This document shows positions 16,860-26,395 of a DNA stretch of 64,000 bases, piece after piece (the first letter of the stretch is position 1; each line of letters starts with the position of its first letter). The notes beneath the pieces are model-generated. The model was not told the DNA's origin, made no database searches, and saw only the letters and a list, made by a program, of their open reading frames with translations. The DNA lies in assembly GCA_963790715.1 (NCBI GenBank), contig CAWBPN010000010.1:124001-188000 (forward strand), given 5' to 3'. The position numbers and the translations under genes were made by a program. The DNA is from DCFW01 sp963790715 (GTDB lineage: Bacteria > Bacteroidota > Bacteroidia > Bacteroidales > Bacteroidaceae).

Positions 16860-17759
16860 ATGGAGAGACAGATAAAAACTAATTCATTCATAGCATGGGT
16901 ATTTGCTGCACGGCCTAAAACGCTGGCTGCATGTGTGGTACCTGTGTTGATAGGTACCGGATTGGCAGTAATGAATGATTGTTTTAAACTCGTACCAACC
17001 TTAGTATGTTTCATTTTTGCTTTTCTTATGCAAATTGCAGCGAATTTTATAAATGACCTTTATGATTTTCTAAAAGGTTCTGACCGCAATGAAGACCGTT
17101 TGGGACCTGAGCGGGCAACGGCACAAGGATGGATTACTCCGAAGGCAATGAAAACAGGTATTGTGATAACGTGCATTTTAGCTTGCATTGTAGGTTGTAT
17201 ATTGCTTTTATATGTCGGTAATAATTGGTGGAAACTAGTTCTCATTGGTGCTTTATGCGTAATATTCGCTTTTCTCTATACCATGAAATTGTCGTACAAC
17301 GGTTGTGGAGACATATTGGTATTGGTCTTCTTCGGTTTTGTTCCCGTAGGCGGCACATATTATGTCCAAGCATTGAATTACACTACTGAAGTATTTATTG
17401 CTTCATTAGTTTCCGGCTTGGTTGTTGATACTTTGCTGGTATTGAACAATTATAGAGACAGAGTTCAAGATGCTGTTAGCGGTAAACACACTTTAATAGT
17501 TCGTTTCGGTGAACAGTTCGGTCGTAAACTATATTTGTTCCTTGGGCTATTTGCTTCATGGATGTGTTTATGTTTCGCCTTTGGAGGGCACCTGTGGGCT
17601 GCCATATTGCCACAGCTATATCTGTTGCCTCACATCAGTACATGGAATACCATGGTAAAGATTAATAGTGGCAATAAGTTGAATAAAGTATTGGGTATGA
17701 CTTCACGCAACATGCTTATTATGTCGCTATTATTGTTTATAGGTATGATTCTGAAATAA
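16860..17759 (+). CDS. menA: 1,4-dihydroxy-2-naphthoate polyprenyltransferase
   Basis: A 299-residue UbiA-superfamily membrane prenyltransferase with eight to nine helices. It attaches a polyprenyl tail to DHNA, the last-but-one step of menaquinone synthesis. The first Asp-rich motif is NFINDLYDFLKGSDRNEDR and the second is NNYRDRVQD (about residue 198). The ATG at 16860 is preferred because the -7 box TACTTTTG (16837-16844) overlaps the alternative TTG at 16842. The rest of the pathway is 36 kb away at 52526-58538. Confidence 0.93.
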   Translation: MERQIKTNSFIAWVFAARPKTLAACVVPVLIGTGLAVMNDCFKLVPTLVCFIFAFLMQIAANFINDLYDFLKGSDRNEDRLGPERATAQGWITPKAMKTGIVITCILACIVGCILLLYVGNNWWKLVLIGALCVIFAFLYTMKLSYNGCGDILVLVFFGFVPVGGTYYVQALNYTTEVFIASLVSGLVVDTLLVLNNYRDRVQDAVSGKHTLIVRFGEQFGRKLYLFLGLFASWMCLCFAFGGHLWAAILPQLYLLPHISTWNTMVKINSGNKLNKVLGMTSRNMLIMSLLLFIGMILK

Positions 17760-17836
17760 TAAAATATGTAAAACGCTGTGTTATATTGGGCAAATGCTTT
17801 ATTTTTGCCTTTATATATCTGAAATAATTGATTTTA

Positions 17837-18898
17837 ATGAAAAAATATATATTAATCCTTTTCATTACTTTATTCCCGACATTGAGTTGGGCACAGGCAA
17901 AATTATCGGTTGATACGGTATGCGATTTTGGTATAATAGAACGTAACAAACCTGTTGAACGGAAAATTGAAGTTAAGAATGTAGGCAATGCCCCTCTGAC
18001 AATAAAAAATGTTGACGTATCATGCGCATGTACTGCGGTTTATTGGACTAAGACGCCCATTGCACCGGGAGGATCAGGTGTAGTAGTTGCAAGGTATGAT
18101 GCCGTAATGATGGGACGCTTTGAGAAGTTTATCAATATATACAGTAATGCCTTAAATCCGTTTGCACTTGTAGTGTTGAAGGGGGAAGTATCAATGGATG
18201 TTACAGACTATAAATCTCTTATGAAATATTCAATAGGAAACATCTTGTTGGATAAACGCTCGGTTGATTTCAAACCTGTGAATAAGGGTGATACCACATC
18301 TTGCTTCATACAAGTGACAAATTCTTCAAATAATGTGGCAAAAGTATCGTTAATGCACTTGCCTTCATATATCACAATGAATGTCACGCCAAGGCTATTA
18401 AGTCATGGTAGAAGGGGAATAATAAAACTAACATTAGATACTAAGGATTTAGATGATTATGGATTACTGACAACATCAATTTATCTGGCACGGTATCCTG
18501 GTGATAAGGTATGCGATGAGAATAAAATAGATGTTACAAGCATAGTCTTACCAGAGAATAAATTATTGACTGAAGAAGAAAGAGCAAATGCACCCAACCC
18601 GATGATTTCCACAACAGAGATAAAATTAAACAATTTCACTACAGGTAAACATACAGAAAACGTTATGATAATAAACAACGGTAAAACTCGTTTGGAAATA
18701 AAGAAATTGCAAGTATTCAACCCTGCTATCAGTGTTGACATAAAATCTAAATATATAGAACCGAAACAATCAGTGCCTCTTAAAATAGAAGTATCGGCAA
18801 AATGGTTGAAACGCTCAAATGCACCTACAAAGGTATTAATCTTCACGAATTCTCCTATACGACCAATGATTGCAATTAATGTAATAGTAAATCAGTAA
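17837..18898 (+). CDS. DUF1573-domain exported protein
   Basis: 353 residues with a signal peptide (cleaved near LSWAQ). Residues 25-110 fit DUF1573 (PF07610): FGIIERNKPVERKIEVKNVG and the Cys pair in VSCACTAVYW, then an immunoglobulin-like ASH/Hydin fold. Two further similar beta-sandwich stretches follow, at about 130-220 and 250-350 (TNSSNNVAKVSL, IINNGKTRLEIKKL). Such proteins are abundant in Bacteroidetes and of unknown role, presumably periplasmic. Three bases separate it from ansA, so they probably form an operon. Confidence 0.85.
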   Translation: MKKYILILFITLFPTLSWAQAKLSVDTVCDFGIIERNKPVERKIEVKNVGNAPLTIKNVDVSCACTAVYWTKTPIAPGGSGVVVARYDAVMMGRFEKFINIYSNALNPFALVVLKGEVSMDVTDYKSLMKYSIGNILLDKRSVDFKPVNKGDTTSCFIQVTNSSNNVAKVSLMHLPSYITMNVTPRLLSHGRRGIIKLTLDTKDLDDYGLLTTSIYLARYPGDKVCDENKIDVTSIVLPENKLLTEEERANAPNPMISTTEIKLNNFTTGKHTENVMIINNGKTRLEIKKLQVFNPAISVDIKSKYIEPKQSVPLKIEVSAKWLKRSNAPTKVLIFTNSPIRPMIAINVIVNQ

Positions 18899-18901
18899 TT
18901 T

Positions 18902-19939
18902 ATGCTTACTAAAACACCGTCAGTATTATTGATTTATACCGGTGGAACTATCGGAATGATAGAAAATCCGGATACAGGGGCGTTGGAAAACTTCGATTTC
19001 GACAAATTAGCACATTATGTACCAGAGTTGAAACGATTTAAATATCATATATCATCATATCAATTTGATCCGCCAATCGATTCGTCGGACATGCAACCGG
19101 CATTATGGAGTAAGCTGGTAAGAATAATTAATTTCAATTATAGTTACTATGACGGATTCGTTATATTACACGGCACCGATACCATGTCATATACTGCGTC
19201 GGCACTGAGTTTCATGCTTGAGAACTTGGACAAGCCTGTAATTCTCACCGGTTCGCAATTACCTATAGGTAAACTTCGTACAGACGGTAAGGAAAACCTG
19301 CTTACAGCAATAGAAATTGCAGCGGCTAAGGACAAAGACGGACATTCCGTAGTGCCTGAAGTATGTGTGTTTTTCGATAACAAATTGATGCGTGGTAATC
19401 GTACTACGAAAGTCAGTGCTGAGAATTTCAATGCTTTTAAGTCGCCTAATTACCCGGTGTTGGCAACGGCAGGTGTACACATTCGATTCAACACAACTTT
19501 TATTCATTATCCCAAACCGGAATCAGAGTTTCATCCTCATTATGTGTTTGATACTAATGTAGTTATGATTACGTTATTTCCCGGAATTCAGGAAAATATT
19601 ATTTCAGCCATATTACATGTTTCAGGTCTTAAGGCCGTAGTATTAAAGACGTACGGTTCAGGCAATGCTCCGCAAAAAGAATGGCTTGTCAGAGAACTTA
19701 AAAATGCCAGTTGCCGAGGCATTGTCATTGTCAATATAACCCAATGCGAAGCAGGTGCAGTGGAAATGAAGCGTTATGAAACAGGGTTGCAATTAATTAA
19801 TGCAGGCGTAGTTTGCGGGTACGACAGCACACCTGAATCGGCCATTACCAAATTGATGTTTTTACTTGGGCATGGACTTACGTATGATGAAGTTAAACTC
19901 CGTATGAATTCATCTCTTGAAGGTGAAATAACCAAATAG
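18902..19939 (+). CDS. ansA: Type I L-asparaginase
   Basis: 345 residues, cytoplasmic (no signal peptide), which fits the type I AnsA enzyme rather than the periplasmic type II. The first catalytic Thr is in LIYTGGTIGMI and the second in LHGTDTMSYTASAL; LTGSQLPIGKLRTDGKEN follows, a segment typical of the type I allosteric group. It hydrolyses asparagine to aspartate and ammonia. It is cotranscribed behind the DUF1573 gene; fabD downstream has its own consensus promoter. Confidence 0.95.
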   Translation: MLTKTPSVLLIYTGGTIGMIENPDTGALENFDFDKLAHYVPELKRFKYHISSYQFDPPIDSSDMQPALWSKLVRIINFNYSYYDGFVILHGTDTMSYTASALSFMLENLDKPVILTGSQLPIGKLRTDGKENLLTAIEIAAAKDKDGHSVVPEVCVFFDNKLMRGNRTTKVSAENFNAFKSPNYPVLATAGVHIRFNTTFIHYPKPESEFHPHYVFDTNVVMITLFPGIQENIISAILHVSGLKAVVLKTYGSGNAPQKEWLVRELKNASCRGIVIVNITQCEAGAVEMKRYETGLQLINAGVVCGYDSTPESAITKLMFLLGHGLTYDEVKLRMNSSLEGEITK

Positions 19940-19940
19940 T

Positions 19941-19972
19941 TTTGTACGTATCAATTTTATTCTTTACCTTTG
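19941..19972 (+). promoter_or_regulatory. Promoter of fabD
   Basis: TTTG (19941-19944) is followed after exactly 20 bp by TACCTTTG (19965-19972), a perfect consensus match and the same -7 octamer as the tRNA-His promoter at 28706. The leader before ATG 20001 is about 22 bases. Confidence 0.83.
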
Positions 19973-20000
19973 ACACACATAATCTTTAAAAAAAATAAAA

Positions 20001-20888
20001 ATGAAGGCATTTGTTTTCCCCGGACAGGGAGCACAGTTTGTTGGCATGGGTAAAGATTTATACGACAAATCACCTCTTGCAAAGGAGATGTTTGACAAAG
20101 CCAACAACATTTTAGGATATAGTATTACAAACATAATGTTTAACGGTACTGACGACGAGTTAAAGCAAACAAAAGTGACACAACCGGCAGTATTTATTCA
20201 TTCTGTAATTTCAGCACTTTGTTTAGGCAGTGACTTTAATCCTGATATGACCGCCGGTCATTCATTAGGTGAATTTTCTGCATTAGTAACTGCCGGAGCA
20301 TTATCATTCGAAGATGGTTTGAAGTTGGTTTATGCACGTGCAATGGCTATGCAAAAAGCATGCGAAGCTACACCGTCGACAATGGCGGCAATTATAGCTT
20401 TACCTGATGAAAAGGTTGAAGAAATATGTGCTAAATATAATGCGGACGGACAAGTATGTGTTCCGGCAAATTTCAATTGCCCGGGACAAATAGTTATATC
20501 AGGCAATATTGAAGCTATCAATAAAGCATGTGAAGAATTAAAAGCAGCAGGAGCTAAACGAGCTTTAATTCTTAAAGTAGGTGGAGCCTTTCATTCTCCT
20601 CTTATGCAACCTGCTAAAAAAGAATTGGAGGAAGCCATTAAAAAAACTCATTTCCATACACCGAAATGTCCTGTTTACCAAAATGTTGATGCAATACCTC
20701 ATACTGATCCCAATGAGATAAAGGTAAATTTAATTGCACAATTAACGAGTAGTGTACGCTGGACTCAAACGGTGATTAATATGATAGCAGATGGTGCCGA
20801 CGAGTTTGTCGAATGTGGACCTGGTAAGGTTTTACAAGGGTTGATACACAAGATTAATGCTAATGTCAACTCACACGGAATAGAATAA
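20001..20888 (+). CDS. fabD: Malonyl-CoA:ACP transacylase
   Basis: 295 residues, the normal length for FabD, which loads malonyl onto acyl carrier protein for fatty-acid synthesis. FVFPGQGAQFVGMGKDLY opens the protein, the nucleophile Ser88 is in GHSLGEF, the catalytic His is in GGAFHSPLM, and VECGPGKVLQGL closes it. It stands alone rather than in a fab cluster, between its own promoter and a very strong terminator. Confidence 0.96.
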   Translation: MKAFVFPGQGAQFVGMGKDLYDKSPLAKEMFDKANNILGYSITNIMFNGTDDELKQTKVTQPAVFIHSVISALCLGSDFNPDMTAGHSLGEFSALVTAGALSFEDGLKLVYARAMAMQKACEATPSTMAAIIALPDEKVEEICAKYNADGQVCVPANFNCPGQIVISGNIEAINKACEELKAAGAKRALILKVGGAFHSPLMQPAKKELEEAIKKTHFHTPKCPVYQNVDAIPHTDPNEIKVNLIAQLTSSVRWTQTVINMIADGADEFVECGPGKVLQGLIHKINANVNSHGIE

Positions 20889-20902
20889 TAAAGTACATAT
20901 TG

Positions 20903-20966
20903 AATAAAATAATGGGAAAATATGACAGTTTCTTCTGAAACCGTTTTATTTTCCCATTATTTTATT
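20903..20966 (+). terminator. Strong terminator after fabD
   Basis: The AT-rich, nearly continuous stem pairs 20903-20922 (core AATGGGAAAATA) with 20946-20966 (core TATTTTCCCATT). A small inner hairpin sits at its tip (GTTTC-TTCT-GAAAC). The 3' arm itself is T-rich. Confidence 0.8.
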
Positions 20967-21004
20967 ATACCTTCGCGCCCAATTATTAACTAATAAGATA
21001 ATTA

Positions 21005-22483
21005 ATGAAAAAAGTATTCACCTTATTAGCAGCGTTGGGCGTTGCTACAACCTCTGCTTTTGCAGGAGGTATTCTTACAAACACAAATCAACATGTAAAT
21101 TTTCTACGCGATCCGGCGCGTGATGCAACCACGGACATTGATGCGATATATTCTAATCCTGCCGGTATTTCATTTATGAAATTGGGGTGGCATTTTTCTT
21201 TCAACGGACAAAGTGCCTTTCAAAATAGAGACATAACATCTACATTTGCTCCTTTTGCAGAGAATGCAGACGGTCATTCCACTGTTGACGGTACGCGCAA
21301 GTACAAGGGGGTGGCTTCTGCTCCGTTTATACCAAGTGTGTTTGCGGTGTGGAGATATAATGACAGATGGACATTCGGTGGAAATTTTGCATTAACGGGA
21401 GGTGGTGGAAAAGCTACATTTAATGATGGCTTACCTTCATTCGAATCACAAGTGGCACTTATCCCTGCCCTCTTGTCTACTTATGCTACACAAATGAATA
21501 TGCCTGAATTGGCATCTTCACAATATAGTTATAATACATTTATGCAAGGGCGCCAATATATATTTGGATTGAATTTCGGCTCAGCCTATAAATTCAATAA
21601 GCATTTATCAGGCTTTGTAGGAATGAGAATTAATTATGTTACAAATCATTACTATGGTTATGTGAAGAATATAAAAGCTACATTAGCCGGTTCTACAACT
21701 TTAGTGGATCTGAATAATTATTTTTCAAATATATCATCCCAATTCGCAACTTTGGCCATACAGAGTCAAATGGCAGGAAATACGACATTGGCGACACAAT
21801 ATACTCAATTGGCGGTGGCAACTGCAAAGATTGCTTCAGGTACATCGGATAAAGAACTTGATTGTAGTCAAACCGGTTGGGGCGTTACACCTATCATCGG
21901 TTTGGATTATAAAGCAGGACCACTTAATTTAGCGGCCAAATATGAGTTTATTACAAAACTGAATATTGAAAATCAGTCACAGAATACGACAGGCGTCAGC
22001 AGTTTTGACAATGGAGTAAATACACCTAATGACATTCCTGCATTGCTTACACTCGGAGCTGCATACGATGTTACATCCCGTTTGCATGTATCTACAGGAT
22101 ACCACCATTATTATGATAAAGCTGCCAGTATGTCAAACGACCGTCAAAAAGCATTATCAGGTGGAACAGATGAATATTTGGCTGGCGTTGAATACGACGT
22201 TACACCTATTACTACGATAAGTGCCGGCTACCAAAAGACTAATTATGGTATGACAGATGCTTTTCAGGAAGATATGAGTTTTTATGTAAACTCATATTCA
22301 ATCGGAATGGGATGCAAGTTCAAGATTAATAGCCACATGAAAGCGAATGTTGCATACTTCCAAACCAATTACGGCAAATACACAAAGTCGTCAACGAATT
22401 ACAACAATACCGATCTTCCGGGTAAAGATATATATACCCGTACCAACAAAGTGTTTGGTGTCGGTATAGACTATGATTTGTAA
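21005..22483 (+). CDS. OmpP1/FadL-family outer-membrane protein
   Basis: 492 residues with a signal peptide ending near SAFAGG. After the mature N-terminus the family hallmark is visible: HVNFLRDPARDATTDIDAIYSNPAGISFM, where FadL-type channels carry the conserved NPAG. A long amphipathic-strand region and a C-terminal strand (VFGVGIDYDL) complete the beta-barrel. These channels let hydrophobic compounds cross the outer membrane; the ligand here is unknown. The -7-like sequence upstream is TACCTTCG (20968-20975), a one-base variant of the usual box. A clean terminator follows. Confidence 0.88.
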   Translation: MKKVFTLLAALGVATTSAFAGGILTNTNQHVNFLRDPARDATTDIDAIYSNPAGISFMKLGWHFSFNGQSAFQNRDITSTFAPFAENADGHSTVDGTRKYKGVASAPFIPSVFAVWRYNDRWTFGGNFALTGGGGKATFNDGLPSFESQVALIPALLSTYATQMNMPELASSQYSYNTFMQGRQYIFGLNFGSAYKFNKHLSGFVGMRINYVTNHYYGYVKNIKATLAGSTTLVDLNNYFSNISSQFATLAIQSQMAGNTTLATQYTQLAVATAKIASGTSDKELDCSQTGWGVTPIIGLDYKAGPLNLAAKYEFITKLNIENQSQNTTGVSSFDNGVNTPNDIPALLTLGAAYDVTSRLHVSTGYHHYYDKAASMSNDRQKALSGGTDEYLAGVEYDVTPITTISAGYQKTNYGMTDAFQEDMSFYVNSYSIGMGCKFKINSHMKANVAYFQTNYGKYTKSSTNYNNTDLPGKDIYTRTNKVFGVGIDYDL

Positions 22484-22495
22484 ATACAAAGTAAA

Positions 22496-22534
22496 GGGGT
22501 GTTTATTGCACAATGTAAATAAACACTCTTTTTA
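22496..22534 (+). terminator. Terminator after the FadL-type gene
   Basis: GTGTTTATT (22499-22507) pairs with AATAAACAC (22518-22526) and is followed by TCTTTTTATTT. The convergent winged-helix gene ends five bases further on. Confidence 0.85.
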
Positions 22535-22538
22535 TTTC

Positions 22539-22760
22539 TTAGAAATAAAAGTTCATGTCTATACTATATTTTAGTTCTGTAGATTCTTTGCCGTTGACAA
22601 AGATAATTTTATTTTCACGTGCAAGCCAACCGATAGCTAATAATATATTCTCTTTAGACAAATTAGTTCCATCAATTAATTGCGTCATTGTGGCATCTCT
22701 TTTATTGTTCAGGTAGCGCCACACAATACCTGCATTTTTCCCAATAGTTGCTGTTTCCAT
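22539..22760 (-). CDS. Winged-helix domain protein (PF10771 type)
   Basis: 73 residues starting METATIGKNAGIVWRYL. The compact winged helix-turn-helix with ATMTQLIDGTNLSKENILLAIGWLARE in the middle and FVNGKESTELKYSI as the wing matches the short Bacteroidetes family formerly DUF2582. I start it at 22760 since the extra upstream codons are AT-rich leader. A -7 box TAATTTTG lies at 22815-22822 on the minus strand. It may be a small DNA-binding regulator, but no target is evident. Confidence 0.85.
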   Translation of the reverse strand: METATIGKNAGIVWRYLNNKRDATMTQLIDGTNLSKENILLAIGWLARENKIIFVNGKESTELKYSIDMNFYF

Positions 22761-22837
22761 GATTTTGAGTTTAATAGGTTCTTTAATCAAAAATAATAAT
22801 AATACTTTTATTTGCAAAATTATAGGAGTTATAAATC

Positions 22838-24532
22838 CTATAATTTCATTTTCAATACCTTACCGGTAAAAGCCGGAAGGTGTGTAATAGTAGATTGATA
22901 AGGTACTAATGATAATATTTCTTCGTCTCCACTTAATAAATCACAGGCCTTAATCATTGTACATTGCGGTATCTGTAAGTAATCGAATGCATGACTCGGT
23001 ATATTTACAGAGACGTCTGCCTCACTGTCTTTAAAGTTGACAATAATAAATAATAATTCATCTTTAACACGACGTAAAAAAGCATATTGTTTGCTATCGT
23101 CAAAGTCCCAATTGCCTCCGTTTACATACATTAAATCGAAAAACAGGCCGTTTACAATTGCAGGTTCCTTTGCAATTTTCGTCAGTTTTTGATAGAATTT
23201 ATATGTTTCACGCTCGCGCTGATCTAATTTTGAATCGTCATATAAGCCGCCGTTACGCCATCTGCGAATCGTGGAAATACTCCAATAATCAAAAATAGTT
23301 GTCCTCCCGTCAAAGCCGCTAAATCCCTCATCGTCCATTCCACGCTCACCGAATTCCTGACCTGAATAAATCATAACAGGATTGATATTCATCAAAGTAC
23401 AGACGATCATCGGAGCAAAGCCTTTTCGTGAATCATTGGCAAAAAAATCCGACGCAATGCGTTGTTCATCATGATTCTCCATAAAGTTAAGCATTTTCGG
23501 AGCAATACCGTTCAACGATTGCCAACATCCGGTAATGTCACGAGTAGCTTTATAACCACAGACTATACCGCGTAGAGTATCGTAAAGCCCTACCTTATCA
23601 TATAGATAATCAAAACCGCCTTGGTTGGCAAAGCGATAATAATCACTCGGATTATATACTTCGGCTATGAAAATAACATCAGGATACTTGTCTTTTACAT
23701 TATCAATTGCATAATGCCAAAATTCTATAGGCACCATTTCTGCCATGTCACAGCGGAAGCCGTCAATGCCCCTTCCACACCAAAACTTTAAGATGTTGAG
23801 CATCTTTGTCCATGTGTTTGGTATAGGTTTAAAATGACAACTTGAGCCGTTGGTGAAATCGACGCCATAATTCAATTTTACCGTTTCATACCAGTCGTTT
23901 TTCGAAGGTGTGGCATCAAAGCGGTTGTTGCCTGTAACCTTTGCAGGATATTCTTTATATTCTTCACTTGCGTCACCTCTTAAATCGAAGTCACCTTTAA
24001 AATTGGTATCAGGTATATAATAGAAATTATTATCGGTACTGAATGCCAATTTGGGATTATCTTTAGCCCCTAAATCAGCTACGCCTTTAGGCAATGAATC
24101 AGAATGATATTGCCGTGCCACGTGATTGGCTACAAAGTCTATCACCACTTTCATGCCTGCATCATGCGTACGTTTTACCAGATCTTCGAATTCTTTCATG
24201 CGGTTTGGGACGTCAACAGCCAAATCAGGATCTACGTCATAATAATCTTTGATAGCGTATGGAGATCCGGCCTTACCTTTTACTATTGCCGGATGGTCTT
24301 TTCTAATTGAATATAGAGAATAATCGGTTTGAGTAGCATGCTCAATAATACCAGTGTACCAGATGTAAGTCACATTTAATTTTTTGATTTCATTAAGGAC
24401 TTTAGGTGTAAAATCGTTCATTTTTCCACAACCGTTGTCATGTATGTCACCATTGTGCAACGGTCTAGAATTGTCATTTCCGAATAATCTTGGAAAGACT
24501 TGATAGATAATAGGTTTAATATTCATTTCCAT
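22838..24532 (-). CDS. GH13 alpha-amylase-family enzyme, cytoplasmic
   Basis: 564 residues without a signal peptide, so probably intracellular. The four GH13 regions are present: DFVANHV (I), GFRCDMAEM with the nucleophile Asp (II), IAEVY with the acid/base Glu (III) and NFMENHDEQR (IV). A C-terminal beta-sandwich follows from about residue 470. It should act on alpha-1,4 glucans or short maltodextrins; hydrolase or transferase activity cannot be decided by eye. Its start overlaps the stop of the patatin gene by ten bases, so the two are co-translated, although a functional link is not obvious. Confidence 0.92.
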   Translation of the reverse strand: MEMNIKPIIYQVFPRLFGNDNSRPLHNGDIHDNGCGKMNDFTPKVLNEIKKLNVTYIWYTGIIEHATQTDYSLYSIRKDHPAIVKGKAGSPYAIKDYYDVDPDLAVDVPNRMKEFEDLVKRTHDAGMKVVIDFVANHVARQYHSDSLPKGVADLGAKDNPKLAFSTDNNFYYIPDTNFKGDFDLRGDASEEYKEYPAKVTGNNRFDATPSKNDWYETVKLNYGVDFTNGSSCHFKPIPNTWTKMLNILKFWCGRGIDGFRCDMAEMVPIEFWHYAIDNVKDKYPDVIFIAEVYNPSDYYRFANQGGFDYLYDKVGLYDTLRGIVCGYKATRDITGCWQSLNGIAPKMLNFMENHDEQRIASDFFANDSRKGFAPMIVCTLMNINPVMIYSGQEFGERGMDDEGFSGFDGRTTIFDYWSISTIRRWRNGGLYDDSKLDQRERETYKFYQKLTKIAKEPAIVNGLFFDLMYVNGGNWDFDDSKQYAFLRRVKDELLFIIVNFKDSEADVSVNIPSHAFDYLQIPQCTMIKACDLLSGDEEILSLVPYQSTITHLPAFTGKVLKMKL

Positions 24533-25302
24533 ATTCTTCCTTTTTCCGATATATTCTTATTTATTATATCATTAGTCCAATCATATCCTTGTTTGAATAT
24601 TTCATCAGCCCTACTCATCTCGCGAAAACCATATTCATCCAATCCTGAAGGTTCAATAAGTAAGTCGCATTTATCACGTTCACGCAGAGTATTGGCTCTG
24701 AACAAAAACTGATATGAACGAACGGCTATCGATAATATATTTCTTTTATAATCGGTAGCCTCCATCGGACTGACATTTATAGCCACCACTTTCTCACATT
24801 CCTTACGTATTACCGATACAGGTAAATTTTGCAATACGCCTCCATCCACATAATAAGTACCGTTTATACATTGTGGCGTAAACACGATCGGCATGCTGCA
24901 TGATGCCGCTACATGTTTAGCCAAATCTCCTTTACGAAAGATTACGCTTTTACCATGATCAAGATCTGTGGCAACAACTAAAAGAGGTATTCTAAGATCT
25001 TCAATTTTCTTTGCACGTAATTTCGTTTTCATGAAATCAACGAATCCGTCTAAATTAAAAAAACCGGTTTTTGGAATGTTCATTTTTGCAAAATCGGTAG
25101 TATTATGTCCTTTAAAGAAGTCCAGGCATTGGTACGGTTCCCATCCATCGGCTAAAAAAGCACCGGCTAATGCCCCCGCACTCACGCCGACAATTATTTC
25201 CGGCCTGATATCGTGTTCCAACAATGATTGGTATGCACCCAAATGAGCAAACCCCTTGATGAAACCACCACTTAATGCTGCTCCAATTTTATAGCTTGCC
25301 AT
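24523..25302 (-). CDS. Patatin-like phospholipase
   Basis: 259 residues of the RssA-like patatin family with a Ser-Asp dyad: nucleophile Ser41 in GVSAGALAG and Asp153 in YVDGGVLQN. The glycine-rich oxyanion loop is near the start (SGGFIKGFAHLGA). There is no signal peptide, so it would act on acyl-ester lipids in the cytoplasm or at the inner membrane. The upstream minus-strand sequence has TAAATTCG (25321-25328), a variant -7 box. It is the first gene of a pair with the overlapping GH13 gene. Confidence 0.93.
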   Translation of the reverse strand: MASYKIGAALSGGFIKGFAHLGAYQSLLEHDIRPEIIVGVSAGALAGAFLADGWEPYQCLDFFKGHNTTDFAKMNIPKTGFFNLDGFVDFMKTKLRAKKIEDLRIPLLVVATDLDHGKSVIFRKGDLAKHVAASCSMPIVFTPQCINGTYYVDGGVLQNLPVSVIRKECEKVVAINVSPMEATDYKRNILSIAVRSYQFLFRANTLRERDKCDLLIEPSGLDEYGFREMSRADEIFKQGYDWTNDIINKNISEKGRIWK

Positions 25303-25390
25303 ACATTTATTTCTTGTTAGCGAATTTACGAAAAAAAATATTGCCTTGTTATGTCATTGGTATTTTTTGACAAAAAAAAGATGCTTTTAA

Positions 25391-26155
25391 TCAATCAGGA
25401 ATTTCCTGGTCGGCATTCTTTATATAACCTTTATATTTTTCAGACATTGACGATTCAATTTCATCATACGATTTACTCAATAAAGCTTTTATATTTTCAG
25501 CTCCTTTTCCATTAGGCAATATCGGCTTATGTATAACCAGTTTCAGCGGATGCCAATGAATCCATTTATCCGTGCGTGAGAAAATGTTGAACGAACCGAT
25601 TATTGTCAACGGCACTACTTGCATTTGCAAATCGTCTGCCAGCTGAAAAGACCCTTTTTTAAAGTAACCCATGTGACCTGTAAATGTACGCGAGCCTTCG
25701 GGAAAGACAACCAGTGAAGTACCGCCCACCAATGTAGCGCGTGCTTTGCTTATTGTTTCATATATTTTTTTCGGTCCCGAACGATCAACGAATATATGCC
25801 CGGCATCGGCGCATGCCTGACCCACAAAAGGTATTTTGCGTAATGATTTTTTCATCATCCATTTAAAATTACGGTTGAGGTAGCCGTATATCAAGAATAT
25901 ATCAAAAAAGCCCTGGTGATTTGCAACGAACACATAAGATGTCTTGTTATGAATATTTTCCCTCCCTTCCACATGTACCGGAATAAGTAAAAAGAAGCAA
26001 ATTAACCGCGACCATATCTTACCTGGATAATAACCCCAAAAATGTGCGCTTCCCAATGTACTGCCAATTATCGTAACAAGAGCTGTAAGAAGTGTCAATA
26101 TTAATAAAATCGGTACTGCGATAAAGATCTGATATATTTTGTATATGATTTTCAT
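25391..26155 (-). CDS. plsC: 1-acyl-sn-glycerol-3-phosphate acyltransferase
   Basis: 254 residues with one or two N-terminal membrane helices and the PlsC motifs: NHQGFFDIF (the NHx4D catalytic site, about residue 79) and VVFPEGSRTF (about 152). It transfers the second acyl chain to lysophosphatidic acid at the inner membrane. It follows a 43-residue membrane protein gene by four bases and probably shares its promoter. The paralogous acyltransferases of aminolipid synthesis look similar, so the acceptor is not certain. Confidence 0.92.
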   Translation of the reverse strand: MKIIYKIYQIFIAVPILLILTLLTALVTIIGSTLGSAHFWGYYPGKIWSRLICFFLLIPVHVEGRENIHNKTSYVFVANHQGFFDIFLIYGYLNRNFKWMMKKSLRKIPFVGQACADAGHIFVDRSGPKKIYETISKARATLVGGTSLVVFPEGSRTFTGHMGYFKKGSFQLADDLQMQVVPLTIIGSFNIFSRTDKWIHWHPLKLVIHKPILPNGKGAENIKALLSKSYDEIESSMSEKYKGYIKNADQEIPD

Positions 26156-26159
26156 TTTG

Positions 26160-26291
26160 CTACCTGAAAATAAAATATGCTATAATGCCTAGAATTACGG
26201 CAATAGAGATTACTTTGGAAACTATAGACTTTAAAATTCTCAACAAACCGAGAATAACTAAAATTCCTACAACTATTACTATGTATTTCAT
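26160..26291 (-). CDS. Small hydrophobic membrane protein (43 residues)
   Basis: Starting from ATG at 26291 (MKYIVIVVGILVILGLL) the protein has two hydrophobic segments separated by a short basic linker (RILKSIVSK), a topology typical of small membrane proteins. A longer open frame to 26432 exists, but the -7 box TACATTTG (26325-26332, minus strand) lies inside it, which favours the short form. It is four bases upstream of plsC. The function is unknown. Confidence 0.6.
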   Translation of the reverse strand: MKYIVIVVGILVILGLLRILKSIVSKVISIAVILGIIAYFIFR

Positions 26292-26395
26292 AAGGTATGA
26301 ATTTAATTGTTTGCTTTTTTGCTGCAAATGTAGGAAAATTCTTCGATAAACCTTATTTTTGCACAAAATTTTGATACCAAATAAAAGATAACAAT

